Positions 11,953-24,324 are shown, counted from the stretch's first letter. The stretch: 64,000 bases of DNA from Gossypium raimondii (GCF_025698545.1 NC_068571.1:53167733-53231732); one strand, 5' to 3'. Notes: generated by a model not told the origin, from the sequence alone. Numbers and translations: made by a program.

Positions 11953-13988
11953 ATGGCGGGAGGAGGGAAAGGCAGGAAGGAGGCTCCTTTGGTGATTAAC
12001 AGCACCAATGTTTTTGCTGCTCTTGGTAGTTTGAAGAAGAAGAAGAAGAAGGGGGGTGAAAAGGAAAATCTGGGTTCATCTTCTAAGAGCAAAGGGTTGA
12101 AAGGGTTGGGAAATGAAGCAGAGAAAAAAGAGGTGTTTTGGGCCCCATCACCTCTAAAGGTTAAGTCTTGGGCTGATGTTGATGAAGAAGATGATGATGA
12201 TTATTATGCTTCAATGGCTCCTCCTGGTTCTGCTTGGGGCATTCCTAAAGAACCTGAACCTACTTTAGAGGTCAGCACTTCGTTTTTTTTTTTTTGGGTT
12301 ATCATTAGATGATTTGTTGCTTTATTGATGTTGTTAATATACGTATGTTTATGTACGATATAATCTTGGGTCATGAAAGTATGTATGTGTTTGGTGATGG
12401 AAGGGATGATTTTGTTCATGGATGATGATTATGAATCTTGTAGATGTAAATGTAACAATGCTTGTGTGGATTTATGAACATCATGATGAAATTTGTATGT
12501 ATGGAGGGTCCATGTCTTGTTAGGCATAGTGTCTTCAAAGGCATTCATGATTCATGATGAACTAATTATGTTTGATAACATACATGTTCTATGTAGTTGC
12601 TAAATTAGATACTTTTTGTTTGTTTTTATTTTAAACTCCGGATTGATAGGATATTGATGAATGGTTCTATTGATTTGATCATTCTTTAGACTTTAAAATG
12701 AAGTTAAACTCGATTCTTGAAGCTAACACATGTATGGTGTTGTGTATATTAGGTTTCACTCTATCCGGTTTACACATGTACGTGTGATTGATGTCCTGTG
12801 TTTAACTGTTGAATGCCTATTAATTTTGCTTGCACTTGTATTTAGTCCTTATTTGGTCTTTTTCGGTTAGGGTTAACGTTCAACTAAATAGCAATCGAGT
12901 TACAAAATATTTATGCCTGTAAACTTGGTGCTATTTTGTGCTTCTGAATTAGCTGACAGTAGTGAATGTCTTTCCATATTGAATCTTTCGAATATTGGTT
13001 CTTTTTATGGTATTACTAAGTTTGATGTTGTGTATAACCATATCTTTTACTACCATATATTATCATTTGAAGCAAACAAACTTTTAAAAATGCGATAAGG
13101 ATATTATAGATTTGGTTTTATTTTGTTTTTGCATTCCAGGAAAGTGAAAGCGAGGAAGATGGTCTTGACGAAGTCGATGATGAAGTTGAAGAAGAACATG
13201 AAAACGAAGCTGAGACACCAGTAGAAGTGCAGCCGGTTACTACCAAGCCTCCCGAAGCATCTGCGGTTAATAAAGAAGCGGAAAGACAGCTTTCGAAGAA
13301 GGAACTGAAGAAGAAAGGGCTCGAGGAACTGGATGCTGTTCTTGCTGAGTTAGGATATACGAAACAGCAGACAGGTGGCTCGAATGATTCCCATGGTAAT
13401 TAATATCAACGCACTTATGCTTCTTAGTCTTTCAACGGGACAAATAGCATTTATCTGAAAATGTAACGAGTTGAAATCATAAACTTCTAAAGGTTGAAGT
13501 TGGAAACTGAGACTTTACGTCAAGTATTGATTGATTGTTACGAGTATTCACTGTTTATTGATTTCTTAATAGTTTTTCACGTGCTGGTACTGATCGCAGG
13601 TGATGAACAGGGGAAAATTTCAGAGAGCAATGGGAAAATCGAAAAGAAAGAAAAAACTCCAGCCGAGAGCAAGAGCGCCAAAAAGAAGAAAAAGAAGGAT
13701 AAATCATCGAAGGAGGCGAAAGAATCATCACAGGTCCCAGGTGAAGGCAGTGTTAACATCGGAAACGATGCCAAAGAAGCCGGTGAAACCAATAAGCCAG
13801 AAGAGACGCCTGCTGTTGATGTGAAAGAGAAGCTGAAAAAAGTTGCTTCAGCTAAAAAGAAAAAATCGAGTAAAGAGATGGATGCCGCGGCACGAGCTGC
13901 CGCCAACGAGGCTGCTGCGAGAAGTGCAAGGCTTGCTGCTGCAAAGAAGAAGGAAAAGAATCACTACAATCAGCAGCCGGTGCGGTAA
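11953..13988 (+). CDS. Lys/Glu/Ala-rich plant protein of unknown function, 3 exons, 320 aa
   Basis: Exons are 11953-12270, 13140-13395 and 13600-13988 (TAA), with GT-AG junctions in matching phases (963 nt in all). The product starts MAGGGKGRKEAPLVINSTNV, then F-A-A-L-G-S-L and a Lys run. A short conserved-looking patch follows: V-F-W-A-P-S-P-L-K-V-K-S-W-A-D-V, then an acidic stretch and G-S-A-W-G-I-P. Exon 2 is strongly acidic and then has K-K-E-L-K-K-K-G-L-E-E-L-D-A-V-L-A-E-L-G. Exon 3 is a KEKE-like charged region with an Ala-rich helix near the end. There is no signal peptide, membrane segment or enzyme motif. The composition suggests a nuclear or RNA/ribosome-associated disordered protein, but that is inference. 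I do not recognise a named family. Confidence 0.85.
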
Positions 13989-14964
13989 AGTAGGTGAAAG
14001 GTTTTCGGGTTTTTTGGTTTTATCATTTATAACTTTCAACATCATGGACATTTTACCCTCCCTTTGTTCGTTTTTTGTTAATGCGAAAATAAACATCAGT
14101 ATATGGTTTTTGGTCAATTGGAGTTTTAACATGGCATTTTGATTTAAGAGAGAAAAATATAAATGTTCGTTTGAAGCTCAAATGCAATGCTATTTTACTG
14201 GTAATTTGTGCACAGCAGTATATTAGGAACTTGAGCGGTAGCTTCAGGGGTCGAAGTGGGTTTATTACCCTAGATTTAGTGTGTGTGCGTGTGAGGTTGA
14301 ACTTACATTGTGTATCTTAGGAACTGCAGAGCATGCCCCATGGTGTCTTGAAAACTGCAGCTATTTGGTGATGTATACCCTATCCTTCCATGATCAAATC
14401 ATCTTTAATTAACAGCATATTAATTTTTTCTCTTAAAAATTAATAGATTAATTTATTTAATATTTTAGTGGAGGAATAAAATATAATTTGATTTACTAAT
14501 ATTTTTATGATACTTATAATATAGAGAGTTTGACATTGATAAGACTCTAAATATTAAGTAATTAATTTAAATATTTATATTATTATAATGTATTAAGTTG
14601 AGTTGGCATTATTTATTGATTGGGTTTTAGTTTTGTTGTAAAATTCTGTATTATTAACTGGACTTTTATTTTATTTATATATATAAAATTCTTTTAGTTA
14701 AATTAATAAATTTAAAAGTTAAGAAAAATAAATAAAATTTCGAAGTTGGAATTATTAAAATATTAATGAAAAAAGTAAAAAACTATTTGAGCTTTATAAA
14801 TGAAATTCCCCTGAATAAGGGTTTAATTGAAGAATTGTTGACAGGTTCAACTTTCAATAAAATAACAAAATATCAGAAAGTGCTGTACTTCTTATACATT
14901 TTCTACCTTTGAAATCTAAGTTTAATTATTGAGATGATTAGAATTATTTGATTAAATTCAAGTT
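13989..14964. other. 3' flank and intergenic
   Basis: The probable 3' untranslated region runs to roughly 14400, then AT-rich DNA. No gene seen. Confidence 0.4.
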
Positions 14965-15585
14965 CTGCGAACCAAGGACAGCGGCCAGAACGCACTCACT
15001 TCCCACAATGAGCATGTCAAATCCCTTCCACCATAGCGCGCAATTCAGCTTGAAGAACCAAGCCTATACCAATATGTTGGCAGATGCCGCACAACCAGTG
15101 GCCATCAGAAAGAGTGACAGCACCATCTGTATTCAATTTCGACCACCCGACAGCAGGTGGCACCCACCGTGCATCAACAGTACCCACCTCGCGTTGTATC
15201 GAAAGCCGAGTTATATGCCTTATTCCATGAGACTGAAGTTGATGGAATTGATCCTACGCATCAGAGAACACACAACGATTTCTGCGTAACCAAAATTTCC
15301 AACAAAAGATACCCAAAACAATATTTCAGGGCACAATATCAGCTATCATTCGCCATGAAAAAAACCCAAATGCAAGTCTGGTGGAACAATACTTTGCCCG
15401 ATCGGTGAAACAAACGGACAGCCCCGAAGGACATGCAAAGTTGTTTCCACACCCGCCGCACAAACACCACATAGCCCATTAGTCATCAACCGATCTCGGA
15501 GCACCAGCCATAAGAAATGTCCAACCCGCTGCGGCACATGCAATTTCCAAATCAGCCCACCAGATCGACTCAACTCAGAAAATAA
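14965..15585 (-). mobile_element. LINE (non-LTR retrotransposon) relic: zinc-binding RT tail and RNase H piece
   Basis: On the minus strand 15573-15346 is open and encodes a segment typical of the zf-RVT domain after a plant LINE reverse transcriptase. It has W-K-L-x-x-P-x-R-V-G-H-F-L-W, then L-M-T-N-G, C-x-x-C and E-T-x-L-H-V-L-R-G-C. Further along (about 15165-14985), after frame breaks, comes a piece like the plant LINE RNase H domain: K-L-N-T-D-G-A-V and A-E-L-R-A-M. The reverse transcriptase core and endonuclease are absent and there are stops and shifts, so this is an inactive 3' remnant. No poly(A) tail or TSD was found. Confidence 0.75.
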
Positions 15586-16694
15586 ATTCTAAATATACAA
15601 GATGATAAGAATTTGGAGCATCTTGAAATAAATTTAAAAATAATTTAAACATTTACTTTTAGTCGGCATGAAATTGGTTAAAATACTTGACAGATTCCAT
15701 CCTATTCATCTTTAACCTTTGTTGTTTAAAAAGTTATTTATTCTTTAACCTTATTTTTAAAGTTATGTAAATACAATTTTTGTTTGAAATTACTGCAGAT
15801 GGAAAGATAATTCATGTTATTTTTAAATAGTAAATATTGTATCGGTTAAATTTTAGAATTATTTAATTAATTTTAGCTAATATACTAAAAATCCCTTAAA
15901 CTACTCCAATTTATTTAAATGAACCCATACACTATTTATATAGTTAAATAAACCCCTAACTTATGATTTTTTCCTCGTGAAAGCTCTTGATTTTAATATT
16001 AAAGGAAAAATATTTTGAATTTGAAGCTTTCATCTTAATTTTTGTTGATGCAGTAGAAATTATATACACTTTAATATCAACATAAAATTTAAAAGAGTAA
16101 TTAGAATTTTCAAAAGAGTGATTATGTGCCTTATGTACATAAACACTTCAAAAAAATTATTCATGTAAACATTAAATGTAAATTAGTTTAAAATTTCAAA
16201 ATATTTTTCCTTTAATATTAAAATCAAAGGCTTTCATAGATAAAAATTATAGGTTAGATGCTTATTTAACCATAAATTTAAGGGCGGTTTTAGTACAGGG
16301 TAAATTATAAAAAATAGTCACCCAACTATGCCTTTAAGTCTCTTTTGCCAACAAACTATTTATTTTTTCGATTTAACCACCCAACTTTTCAAAATCAAAT
16401 ATTTTAGTTATTCTCCCGTCAATCCTCCTTAGATGAATGACAGAAAGTTGACGTGGGCTTTTTTTTTTTGCCTAACAACTAATTTAGCCCTCTAATATTT
16501 GTACATTCTATCAATTTAGTCAAAAAATCAAAAAATTCAACAGATTTAGCCCTCAATATTAAAAAAAAAATTTTGAAGGAAGGCATTTCGACTGTATTAT
16601 TGTTCTTGATATTGAAAACTACAAACAAAACATGGTAGCCAAACACAACCAAAAGATCCTACATTAAGTCAAACTTTCAACACAAACAACCCCC
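15586..16694. other. Non-coding, with a repeat fragment near 16300-16560
   Basis: AT-rich DNA. The segment from about 16300 ('agggtaaattataaaaaatagtcacccaactatg') resembles one arm of the foldback at 4271-4826, without a visible partner arm. The part next to 16694 is the former 3' end of the lipid-transfer gene. Confidence 0.4.
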
Positions 16695-16826
16695 TCATAT
16701 GAAAATCCATGCAATTAAAGCAATCAACACAAGGCAATTTCCTCCATGAAATACTTTCACTTTCTCTACATCATTGTTGCTACTAGGGGTTGCCTTCGAA
16801 ACCGAGTTCGAACTTGAACCCAAACC

Positions 16827-19593
16827 TGTAACGACCCAAAATCCATGGGCACCAGAAAAGTATATTATCGGGCTTCCGTCTTAGTAAACTGAGTCATAAA
16901 TAATTATTAGAAGTAATTATGAGTTTAGTTGAGTGCTTAATTAGGTGAATTTAGTCTAATTAAGAATAATTAGGAGAAAAGGATCAAATCGAATAAAGAG
17001 TGAAAGTCTAATTATAAATTAAAAGAAAGTAAAAAGGGCTAAAGTGGCAATTAAGCCACTTACATGGAAAGAGGCGGCATATATGCGTTAAATTCAAGAC
17101 TTATTTAAGTTATATATAAATATTATATGTATATAATAATAATAATTATTATTATTTATTTAAATTGCAATTTATATTAATTGTATTATTTTATTATGGA
17201 ATAAATTAAAATTAAGACAAATGTGTGGTGATAAGATGGTACAAGTGTAATAATGTATAAATATACACTTGTATTATAATTATTAATTACTTAAAATTTA
17301 AGTAAAAGATATTAATTAATTAATTAATTATATTATGAGATTTTATTTAGTAAACAAATTAAATAGTGACAATTGTATGGTGTTGATGGTGTACAAATGT
17401 GAATATATGATTGAATATTTAATAGATATTTAGAATAAATATATTATTATAGTATAAAGTAAATAAAATAAAAGGAAATAAAAACAAAGCAAAAGAAAAG
17501 AAACAGAATAGAAAGAACAAAGAAACAGAGAAAGAGACGAAACAGAGGAGAAACAGGGAGAAAGAAGAAAAGAAAGAAAAAGGAAAATAGGGTTTTTAAA
17601 GCTTGGAATTTAACTTGGTAAGTCAATCAAGTCCTTTTCTTTTAATTTAGATGTTTTAGAAGTTAGTTTTGTTGAAAATAAGTTGAGGTTTTGGAAGTTA
17701 ATAGATTTTTTTAGTAGGGTTTATGTTGAATAATGATGGAATTGAGGGTTTATTTGATAAAAATTTTGATTGGAATTGAATAAAGGATTGAATTGTAAAC
17801 TAAACTATAAGTTTTAAATTTTAGGATTAAATTGAAATAAATTCGAAATTATGAAAATATGATAAAAATTAGATAGTTACATATAAGTTTGGCAAGAAAT
17901 TGAGTAGCAAGAAGGTATGAATTGAGAAAGAAAAATATATAGATTTAGTTAGGATTAAATTGAAATTAAAGTAAAAGTTAGATAAAAATTTCAGCAAGTA
18001 AATTGTGTTGTGCTAATGATTATGAAAATTATCTTATTTTCTTTTCAGTAGCTAATATCGCACCGAGGCATCCACGAGGAAAGGAAAAGAAAAAGTGGAC
18101 GAGGAATAGACACGGAATTACGGTTTGTATCATTATAATTCAAATTTTATTATTATTAAGTGTTTAATTTGCTAATGATGTGTGGTAAGTATTTTAAGGT
18201 AAGTGTTTAATAAATCATAATTTATAATGTGGTATTGAAATTGAAACTAATCTTGAATCGAGTTATGGAATATTAGATATTGTTTTGAGTCTTGAGTGAA
18301 TTGTGAAAATCTGAATATTGTTATGTATATTGCATTGAATTGTGAAATTCTGGAATAATAAATTACCGTAATATCTTGTGAAACCGATTGAAATAAGGAA
18401 TTTATAATTGATCTTGAACTAAAATGGAAATTGTCTTTGGAGAGTGAATTAAATACTCTATTAACTAGTCGGGCTAGTCGGATATAGTTGGCATGCCATA
18501 GGATATGGAAGAGTACGGGTATTTGCGGCCATCGATTAGGCACTTATGTGCGAATCTTTATCTTATCTTATCGTTATCGGTTCGGCACTTCGTGTGTCGA
18601 ATATTGTTATCGTTATCAATATCGATTCGGCACTTTGTGTGTCGAATACGCCATCTTATCACATTCTCGACATTCTTTTTCTTGGTGTGTTTGGTTGGAA
18701 CTGTATCCGCCGAGTCCGAGTCAAGTTAATAGGATAAATGAAATAAATTTCTTGATAAAACTAATCTCGAATGATATATTATATGTGAAGAGTGAAATTT
18801 TAAATAAAGAAATAAGAATGATATTTATATATAATTAATTGCTAATATTAAAAGATTGAATTGTTTCTTAGTAGTGATAATCGTAATGAAAAGTATGTGT
18901 GTGATTTAATGTATTTAATTATAAATTGAATTATAGTGATACCACCGAGTATATGCATACTCAACAGCACGGTTGTTTCCGTCATGCAGTTGTAGAGGTC
19001 AAATCTTGATCCAAGATCCAAAACCGGACCGACTTCAAAGAAACTTTTGGTGATGTATAATTTTCCTTGGTAATGTGGCATGTACATAGGATGTGTATAA
19101 AGGTTATTATGTTTTAGTATGAATGATTAAAAATGTTAGTAGTATAAGTTTATGAATTATAATGAAAGAAGTTTATCGATCTTTATTTAATTTATTACAT
19201 TGTTAAATTTAAATTGACATTATGTTGATTAAGTTGATTAGAAGGTATTTAGAATAGGAATTGAGAATGTGAAATGAATCGGTTGAATTGGTTGAGATTG
19301 GAAATACTATGGTTTTAATTGCAGGAGGTATTATGCAAAAATAAGTCGAAATGCTGCCGAAATTTTGTAAAAAAAAAAAAACAAAAACAAAAAAAAAACC
19401 TCGGAGTATTTGAACGAGTTTCATTTCACTTTTTCATTCATGTGTTGAACTTCAAAAGTTTATTATATGGATTTAGTTATACAATTATATTACAATTGTT
19501 ATTTTATTATGAATTATTCGTAAACTGTTTGATATGTCTGGTAATGCCTCGTAACCCCGTTCCGGCAACGGTTTGGGGTTAGGGGGTGTTACA
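16827..19593 (+). repeat. 5' LTR of the gypsy element (2767 bp)
   Basis: It begins TGTAACGACCC and ends GGGTGTTACA. It is close to the 3' LTR over most of its length, with isolated substitutions and homopolymer indels, but differs sharply at about 18245-18740 and 19000-19045. It carries a purine-rich tract (about 17465-17590) and a short tandem 'ttcggcacttYgtgtgtcgaat' unit (18587-18650). Presumed to hold promoter and polyadenylation signals; none is clear enough to place. Confidence 0.95.
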
Positions 19594-19598
19594 ATTAT

Positions 19599-19610
19599 TG
19601 GTATCAGAGC
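19599..19610 (+). promoter_or_regulatory. Primer binding site (initiator Met tRNA)
   Basis: TGGTATCAGAGC lies six bases after the 5' LTR. It is the standard plant sequence complementary to the 3' end of initiator methionine tRNA and primes minus-strand DNA synthesis. Confidence 0.93.
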
Positions 19611-19740
19611 TAAGGTTTAGTCGATTCTCGGCCTAAATTGGGCTCGAAATAGAGTCTAGATGTACATGCCACATTTAAGTTGAAGCTGAGTCGGGTTTTT
19701 GGATGCTAATATATTTATTTGATTTTGTTTTATAGATAAA

Positions 19741-20800
19741 ATGTCAGATGAAAGAATGCATGATGATGAACAGGAAATGTATACTGGAAGTCAAGAATTC
19801 GAAGAAACCGAATCTGCTACACCTAGTGTGAATCCATTAAATAATCAGCCTCCTAATGTAGGAAGAGAAAGAGATGATTCACAATTGTTAAGAACTATAG
19901 CCGATGCATTACAAATGTGTAGCAGGAACTGTACCTATTACTACATCAGTACCCATCGTCAGACGGGCCCCGATTAAAGAGCTACGGAAATATGGTGCCA
20001 CGGAGTTTTTGAGACTAAAAGGAATTGATCCATCTGCTGCTGAAGATTGGATGCAGTCAATAAAAAGAGTTTTGCAACAATTAGATTGCACCCCCCGAGA
20101 GAGTCGATATGTCTTATCAACATTGCAAGGAGAAGCGTATCTCTGGTGGGAATCTGTGGTTAGGCATTTGCCAGATGATCGGGTAACTTGGGACTTGTTT
20201 CAAAAAGAATTTCAGAAGAAGTATATTGGAGAAATATACATTGAAGAGAAAAGCAAGAATTTTTAATGTTGAAACAGGGTAATATGATCTTTGGACTATG
20301 AGCGAGAGTTCTCTAGACTGAGCAGGTATGCTTCAGAATATGTTCCAACCGAGACCGATAGCTGTAAACGATTTTTACGATGACTACGAGAAGAAATCAA
20401 GATTCATTTAGTAAGTCTCAGAATTACTGAACTTGTTGATCTAGTTGAGCGAGCGAAAATGATAGAACAAGTACTGGGCTTGGATAAGAAGTCAGAGATA
20501 GGTAAATCGGCTGGGAAGCGTATGGGAACTACTAGTTCTAATCCATTACCGAAGAGATTCAGAGAATCAAGAGGTGGATGGAGATCAAGCTTCCGGTCTG
20601 ATAGGGATGACAGAAACAGAGGAAAACAGATTACTAGCTCCACCAAGAGTGTAAAAGCTCTACCGGGAAGGTGAAAATCTGAATGTGATTATTGTGGGAA
20701 AAGACATTTTGGTGAATCTTTGGAAGAAAATCGGAGGATGTTTCATTGTGGCTCTCTTGAACACTTTGTTAAAGATTGTCCAAAACTCGAGTAGTACACC
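19741..20800 (+). pseudogene. gag: gag remnant with zinc knuckle, frameshifted
   Basis: The start MSDERMHDDEQEMYTGS is followed by a frame break near 19914. It resumes in another frame (about 19915-20265) with the retrotransposon gag core: A-E-D-W-M, R-Y-V-L-S-T-L-Q-G-E-A-Y-L-W-W-E-S and F-Q-K-E-F-Q-K-K-Y. Further breaks follow, then an Arg/Ser-rich segment (20459-20674) ending in TGA. The CCHC knuckles lie at about 20685-20790 (C-D-Y-C-G-K, then C-x-x-C-G-S-L-E-H-F), again split by a shift of one base inside the second knuckle. Gag forms the virus-like particle and packages RNA; this copy cannot make a full-length one as written. Confidence 0.85.
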
Positions 20801-20984
20801 GCTACATCTCGAGATCAATATCGATTGCTAGAGGTAGAGGAATGTTGAGAGGGGTTCTGCTTTTGAGGAGAGGAGGAGTTGGTAGAGGCGTGATATAGCT
20901 ACAAACAATCTGAAGCCGAGCTCCAGCTAGAGCCTACGAGTCGAACCCGAGAAGAAGGCAATGCTCATGATGTGGTGATGTATA

Positions 20985-21360
20985 TTTTTACCGTATTCGA
21001 GCTGTTTATGCTTTAATTGATCCTGGATCCTCACACTCTTATATAAACTCAAAATTAGTTGAATTGGGAAAACTTAAATCTGAGATGTCTAGTCTGTTGG
21101 GGCAAACAGTGTTAGTGAATCAAGTATGTCCGAGGTGCCCGTTAATTATACAAAATAAAACTTTTCCTGTTGACCTGTTAATCATGCCTTTCGGTGATTT
21201 TGATGTAATCTTGGGTATGGATTGGTTATCTGAACATGAAGTGATTTTGGATTGCTATAAAAAGAAATTCAGTATTCAGACAAAAAGTGGAGATCGGATT
21301 GAAGTAAATGGTATTTGTACTAATGGGTCAAGACGTATTATTTTTCGCAATAAAGGCTAA
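20985..21360 (+). pseudogene. Aspartic protease domain of pol
   Basis: It contains A-L-I-D-P-G-S-S-H-S-Y-I near 21010-21045, the active-site D-x-G motif of gypsy retropepsins. Later come V-I-L-G-M-D-W-L and the conserved L-D-C-x-x-K segment (about 21205-21265). The region reads open from about 21064 to a TAA at 21360, but is out of frame with gag and with reverse transcriptase. In an intact element the protease releases the gag and pol proteins. Confidence 0.8.
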
Positions 21361-21479
21361 TAAATTACTTCATGGGTTGTACATCGATTTAGCCTATGTT
21401 ATTAATTCGATTCGGTTGGTAGTCGGCAAGAAGATCGAACCGTATGTGAGTTTCGGATGTGTTCCTCGAAGAACTACCG

Positions 21480-21985
21480 GGTTTACCACGACGAGAGAGG
21501 TTGAATTTGCTATAGAAGTGTATCCGCATGCAAAGACCAATTTCTATACCACCGCATCAATGTCGCCCATTGAATTAAAAGAGTTGAAGGTGCGATTCTG
21601 AGGACTTGCTAGATCGTAGATTTATTAGACCGAGCATTTCACCTTGGGAGCTCGGTATTGTTTGTTAAAAGAAAGATGGATCAATGCGGCTATGTATTGA
21701 TTATCGACGATTGAACAAGGTAACAATTAAAATAAATATCCATTACCTCGGATTGATGATTTATTTGATCAGTTAAAAAGAGCTACAGTATTTTCGAAGA
21801 TTGACTTAAGATCTGGGTATTACCAGCTGAAAGTAAAAGAAAGTGATGTTTCGAAGACTGCATTTCGTACTCGATATGGTCATTATGAATTTTTGGTGAT
21901 GCCTTTTGGGTTGACTAATGCTCCAGCTGCTTTCATGGATTTGATGAACCGTATTTTTCAGCCGTATTTAGATCAGTTGTGGTGG
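21480..21985 (+). pseudogene. Reverse transcriptase N-terminal half, frameshifted
   Basis: Fragments in changing frames give the fingers and palm of a Ty3/gypsy reverse transcriptase: R-E-V-E-F-A-I-E-V-Y-P near 21495, then I-D-Y-R near 21700, Y-P-L-P-R-I-D-D-L near 21740, [10 protein letters not shown] near 21790 and [10 protein letters not shown] near 21905. A last frameshift just before 21980 separates it from the long downstream ORF that holds the catalytic F-I-D-D box. Several one-base changes explain the breaks; they may be real decay or uncorrected sequence errors in a repeat. Confidence 0.82.
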
Positions 21986-24015
21986 TTTTTATTGATGATA
22001 TACTGGTTTATTCGAAGTCAGAGTCAGAGCATGATCAGCATCTCAGGACCGTGTTACAGATTCTGCGAGAAAAACAGTTGTACGGAAAACTGAGTAAATG
22101 TGAATTCTGGTTATCAGAGGTAGTATTCTTGGGACATGTTGTATCTGCTGATGGAATTCGAGTTGATCCAAAGAAGATTGAAGCAATTGTTCAATGGAAG
22201 GCACCAAAGAATGTATCTGAGGTACGCAGTTTTCTTGGTTTGGCTGGATATTACAGGAGATTTGTAAATGGGTTTTCGAAGATAGCTTTGCCGATGACCA
22301 AGTTACTACAGAAGAATGTTCATTTTATTTGGAATGACCAGTGCCAGAGGAGTTTTGAGACATTGAAACAGATGTTGACAGAGGCACCAGTTCTAACATT
22401 ACCGGAATCAGGAAAAGATTTTGTTGTGTACAGTGATGCTTCTCTGAATGGTCTGGGTTGTGTATTGATGCAAGATGGAAAAGTAATAGCTTATGCATAT
22501 CGACAGTTGAAGCCACATGAACGCAATTACCCGACACACGATTTGGAGTTAGCTGCGGTAATCTTTGCATTGAAAATTTGGAGACATTACTTGTATGGTG
22601 AGAAATGTTATATTTACACTGATCATAAAAGTCTCAAATATCTTCTGTCACAAAAGGAGTTGAATCTGAGACAGAGACGTTGGTTAGAGCTTTTGAAAGA
22701 TTATGATTGTGTCATAGATTATCATCCAGGGAAAGCAAATGTGGTAGCAGATGCATTGAGCAGAAAAGCAGTGGTTGAATTACGGGCAATGTTCGCTCGA
22801 CTTAGTATTAATGATGATGGAAGTTTGTTAGCTGAGTTAAGAATTAAGCCGGTAATGTTTGATCAGATTAGAGCAGCACAGATGGAAGATGAAAGGTTAA
22901 TGAAGAAAAGAGAAATGGTACGGCATGGTACGGCAGAAAACTTTAGTATTGACGAGCATGATTGTTTGAGATTTCGGAATCGAATTTGTATTCCAGCTAC
23001 TTCTGAGATTAAAGAGTTGATTCTCCGAGAAGCACATGATAGTACTTTTGTTTTGCACCTGTGGAAGCGAAAATGTATCGTGATTTACGAGAACTGTATT
23101 GGTGGCGTGAATGAAGAAAATATAATTGAATATGTCAGTAAATGCTTGACTTGTCAGCGGGTAAAAGCAGAACATCAGGTACCAACAGGTTTGTTACAGC
23201 CTATTAATATTCCTGAGTGGAAATGGGATTACATTACCATGGATTTTGTTACGGGATTGCCATTATCAGTGAGTAAAAAGAATGCTATTTGGGTGGTAGT
23301 TGATAGGTTTACTAAGTCTGCTCATTTTATAGCAGTCAGAACTGACTGGTCACTACAGAAGCTAGCTGAGGTTTATATTCGGGAAATTGTTAGATTACAT
23401 GGAATTCCAGTATCAATAATTTCAGATCGAGATCCTCGGTTTACATCAAGATTTTGGAAGCAGCTGCATGAGTCATTGGGTACTCGACTTAATTTCAGTA
23501 CAGCTTTCCATCCTCAAACTGACGGACAATCTGAACGGGTAATTCAGATATTAGAAGATATGCTTCGAGCTTGTGTCATTGATTTTGAATCAGGTTGGGA
23601 ACGATATCTGCCACTAGCAGAATTTGTTTATAACAATAGTTTTCAATCTAGTATTCAAATGGCTCCGTATGAAGCACTTTATGGTCGAAGATGTCGATCA
23701 CCAGTGTGTTGGACAGAATTAAAAGAAAGAAAAGTGATTGGGCCGGAATTGATTCAAGAAGCAGAAGAAACAGTTAAAAAGATTAAAGATAAATTGAAAG
23801 TCGCTTTCGACAGACAGAAATCTTACGCAGACTTGAAACGACGAGACATTGAATATTCCGTTGGTGATAAAGTATTCCTCAAAGTATCGCCGTGGAAGAA
23901 AATTTTGAGATTTGGTCGGAAGGGAAAATTGAGTCCACGTTTTATTGGGCCGTATGAGATTGTGGAAAGAATTGGGCCTGTTGCTTATCGATTAGCCTTA
24001 CCTCCAGAATTATAG
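21979..24015 (+). CDS. pol: Pol fragment: RT palm/thumb, RNase H, integrase (678 aa open frame)
   Basis: The frame opens at the RT catalytic box ([11 protein letters not shown]) and continues through the RT thumb (L-G-H-V-V-S). RNase H follows (V-V-Y-S-D-A-S, then T-D-H-K-S-L-K-Y-L and A-D-A-L-S-R-K). The integrase has an HHCC zinc finger region (about residues 350-395), a D-D-E core ([26 protein letters not shown] with the Glu after it) and a GPY/F module (F-I-G-P-Y). The ATG is only the first Met after a frameshift, not a true start. Inside the zinc finger about 18 residues (23062-23115) are read in the wrong frame between two compensating indels. The ORF ends at TAG 24013-24015, just before the chromodomain. 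Confidence 0.92.
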   Translation: MVVFIDDILVYSKSESEHDQHLRTVLQILREKQLYGKLSKCEFWLSEVVFLGHVVSADGIRVDPKKIEAIVQWKAPKNVSEVRSFLGLAGYYRRFVNGFSKIALPMTKLLQKNVHFIWNDQCQRSFETLKQMLTEAPVLTLPESGKDFVVYSDASLNGLGCVLMQDGKVIAYAYRQLKPHERNYPTHDLELAAVIFALKIWRHYLYGEKCYIYTDHKSLKYLLSQKELNLRQRRWLELLKDYDCVIDYHPGKANVVADALSRKAVVELRAMFARLSINDDGSLLAELRIKPVMFDQIRAAQMEDERLMKKREMVRHGTAENFSIDEHDCLRFRNRICIPATSEIKELILREAHDSTFVLHLWKRKCIVIYENCIGGVNEENIIEYVSKCLTCQRVKAEHQVPTGLLQPINIPEWKWDYITMDFVTGLPLSVSKKNAIWVVVDRFTKSAHFIAVRTDWSLQKLAEVYIREIVRLHGIPVSIISDRDPRFTSRFWKQLHESLGTRLNFSTAFHPQTDGQSERVIQILEDMLRACVIDFESGWERYLPLAEFVYNNSFQSSIQMAPYEALYGRRCRSPVCWTELKERKVIGPELIQEAEETVKKIKDKLKVAFDRQKSYADLKRRDIEYSVGDKVFLKVSPWKKILRFGRKGKLSPRFIGPYEIVERIGPVAYRLALPPEL

Positions 24016-24324
24016 AAAATTCATGATGTTTTTCATGTTTCCATGTTACGAAGGTATCGATCGGATCCATCTCATATTATTTCTACTAAAAATATTGAGA
24101 TTAGACCGGATTTGTCATATGAAGAAGAACCAGTTCAAATACTAGCTCGAGAAGTGAAAGAATTAAGAAACAAACGAGTCCCTCTGGTGAAAGTACTGTG
24201 GAGAAGCCATAATGTGGAAGAAGCAACATGGGAACCGGAGGAAACTATGAGATCACAGTATCCTCACTTATTTTCAAGTAAAATTTCGAGGACGAAAATT
24301 TTTTTTAGGAGGGAAGAAATGTAA
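24016..24324 (+). pseudogene. Chromodomain-bearing C-terminus of integrase
   Basis: In the same frame after the TAG stop come K-I-H-D-V-F-H-V-S-M-L-R-R-Y and then a chromodomain-like segment: E-E-E-P-V-Q-I-L-A-R-E, L-V-K-V-L-W-R-S-H, E-E-A-T-W-E-P-E, Y-P-H-L-F. Chromodomains of plant chromoviruses help direct integration to chromatin with particular histone marks. The stop codon TAA lies at 24322-24324, three codons into and overlapping the start of the 3' LTR. The premature TAG is the only break between this part and the integrase core. Confidence 0.88.
24307..24319 (+). promoter_or_regulatory. Polypurine tract
   Basis: AGGAGGGAAGAAA abuts the 3' LTR and would prime plus-strand synthesis. 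Confidence 0.9.
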
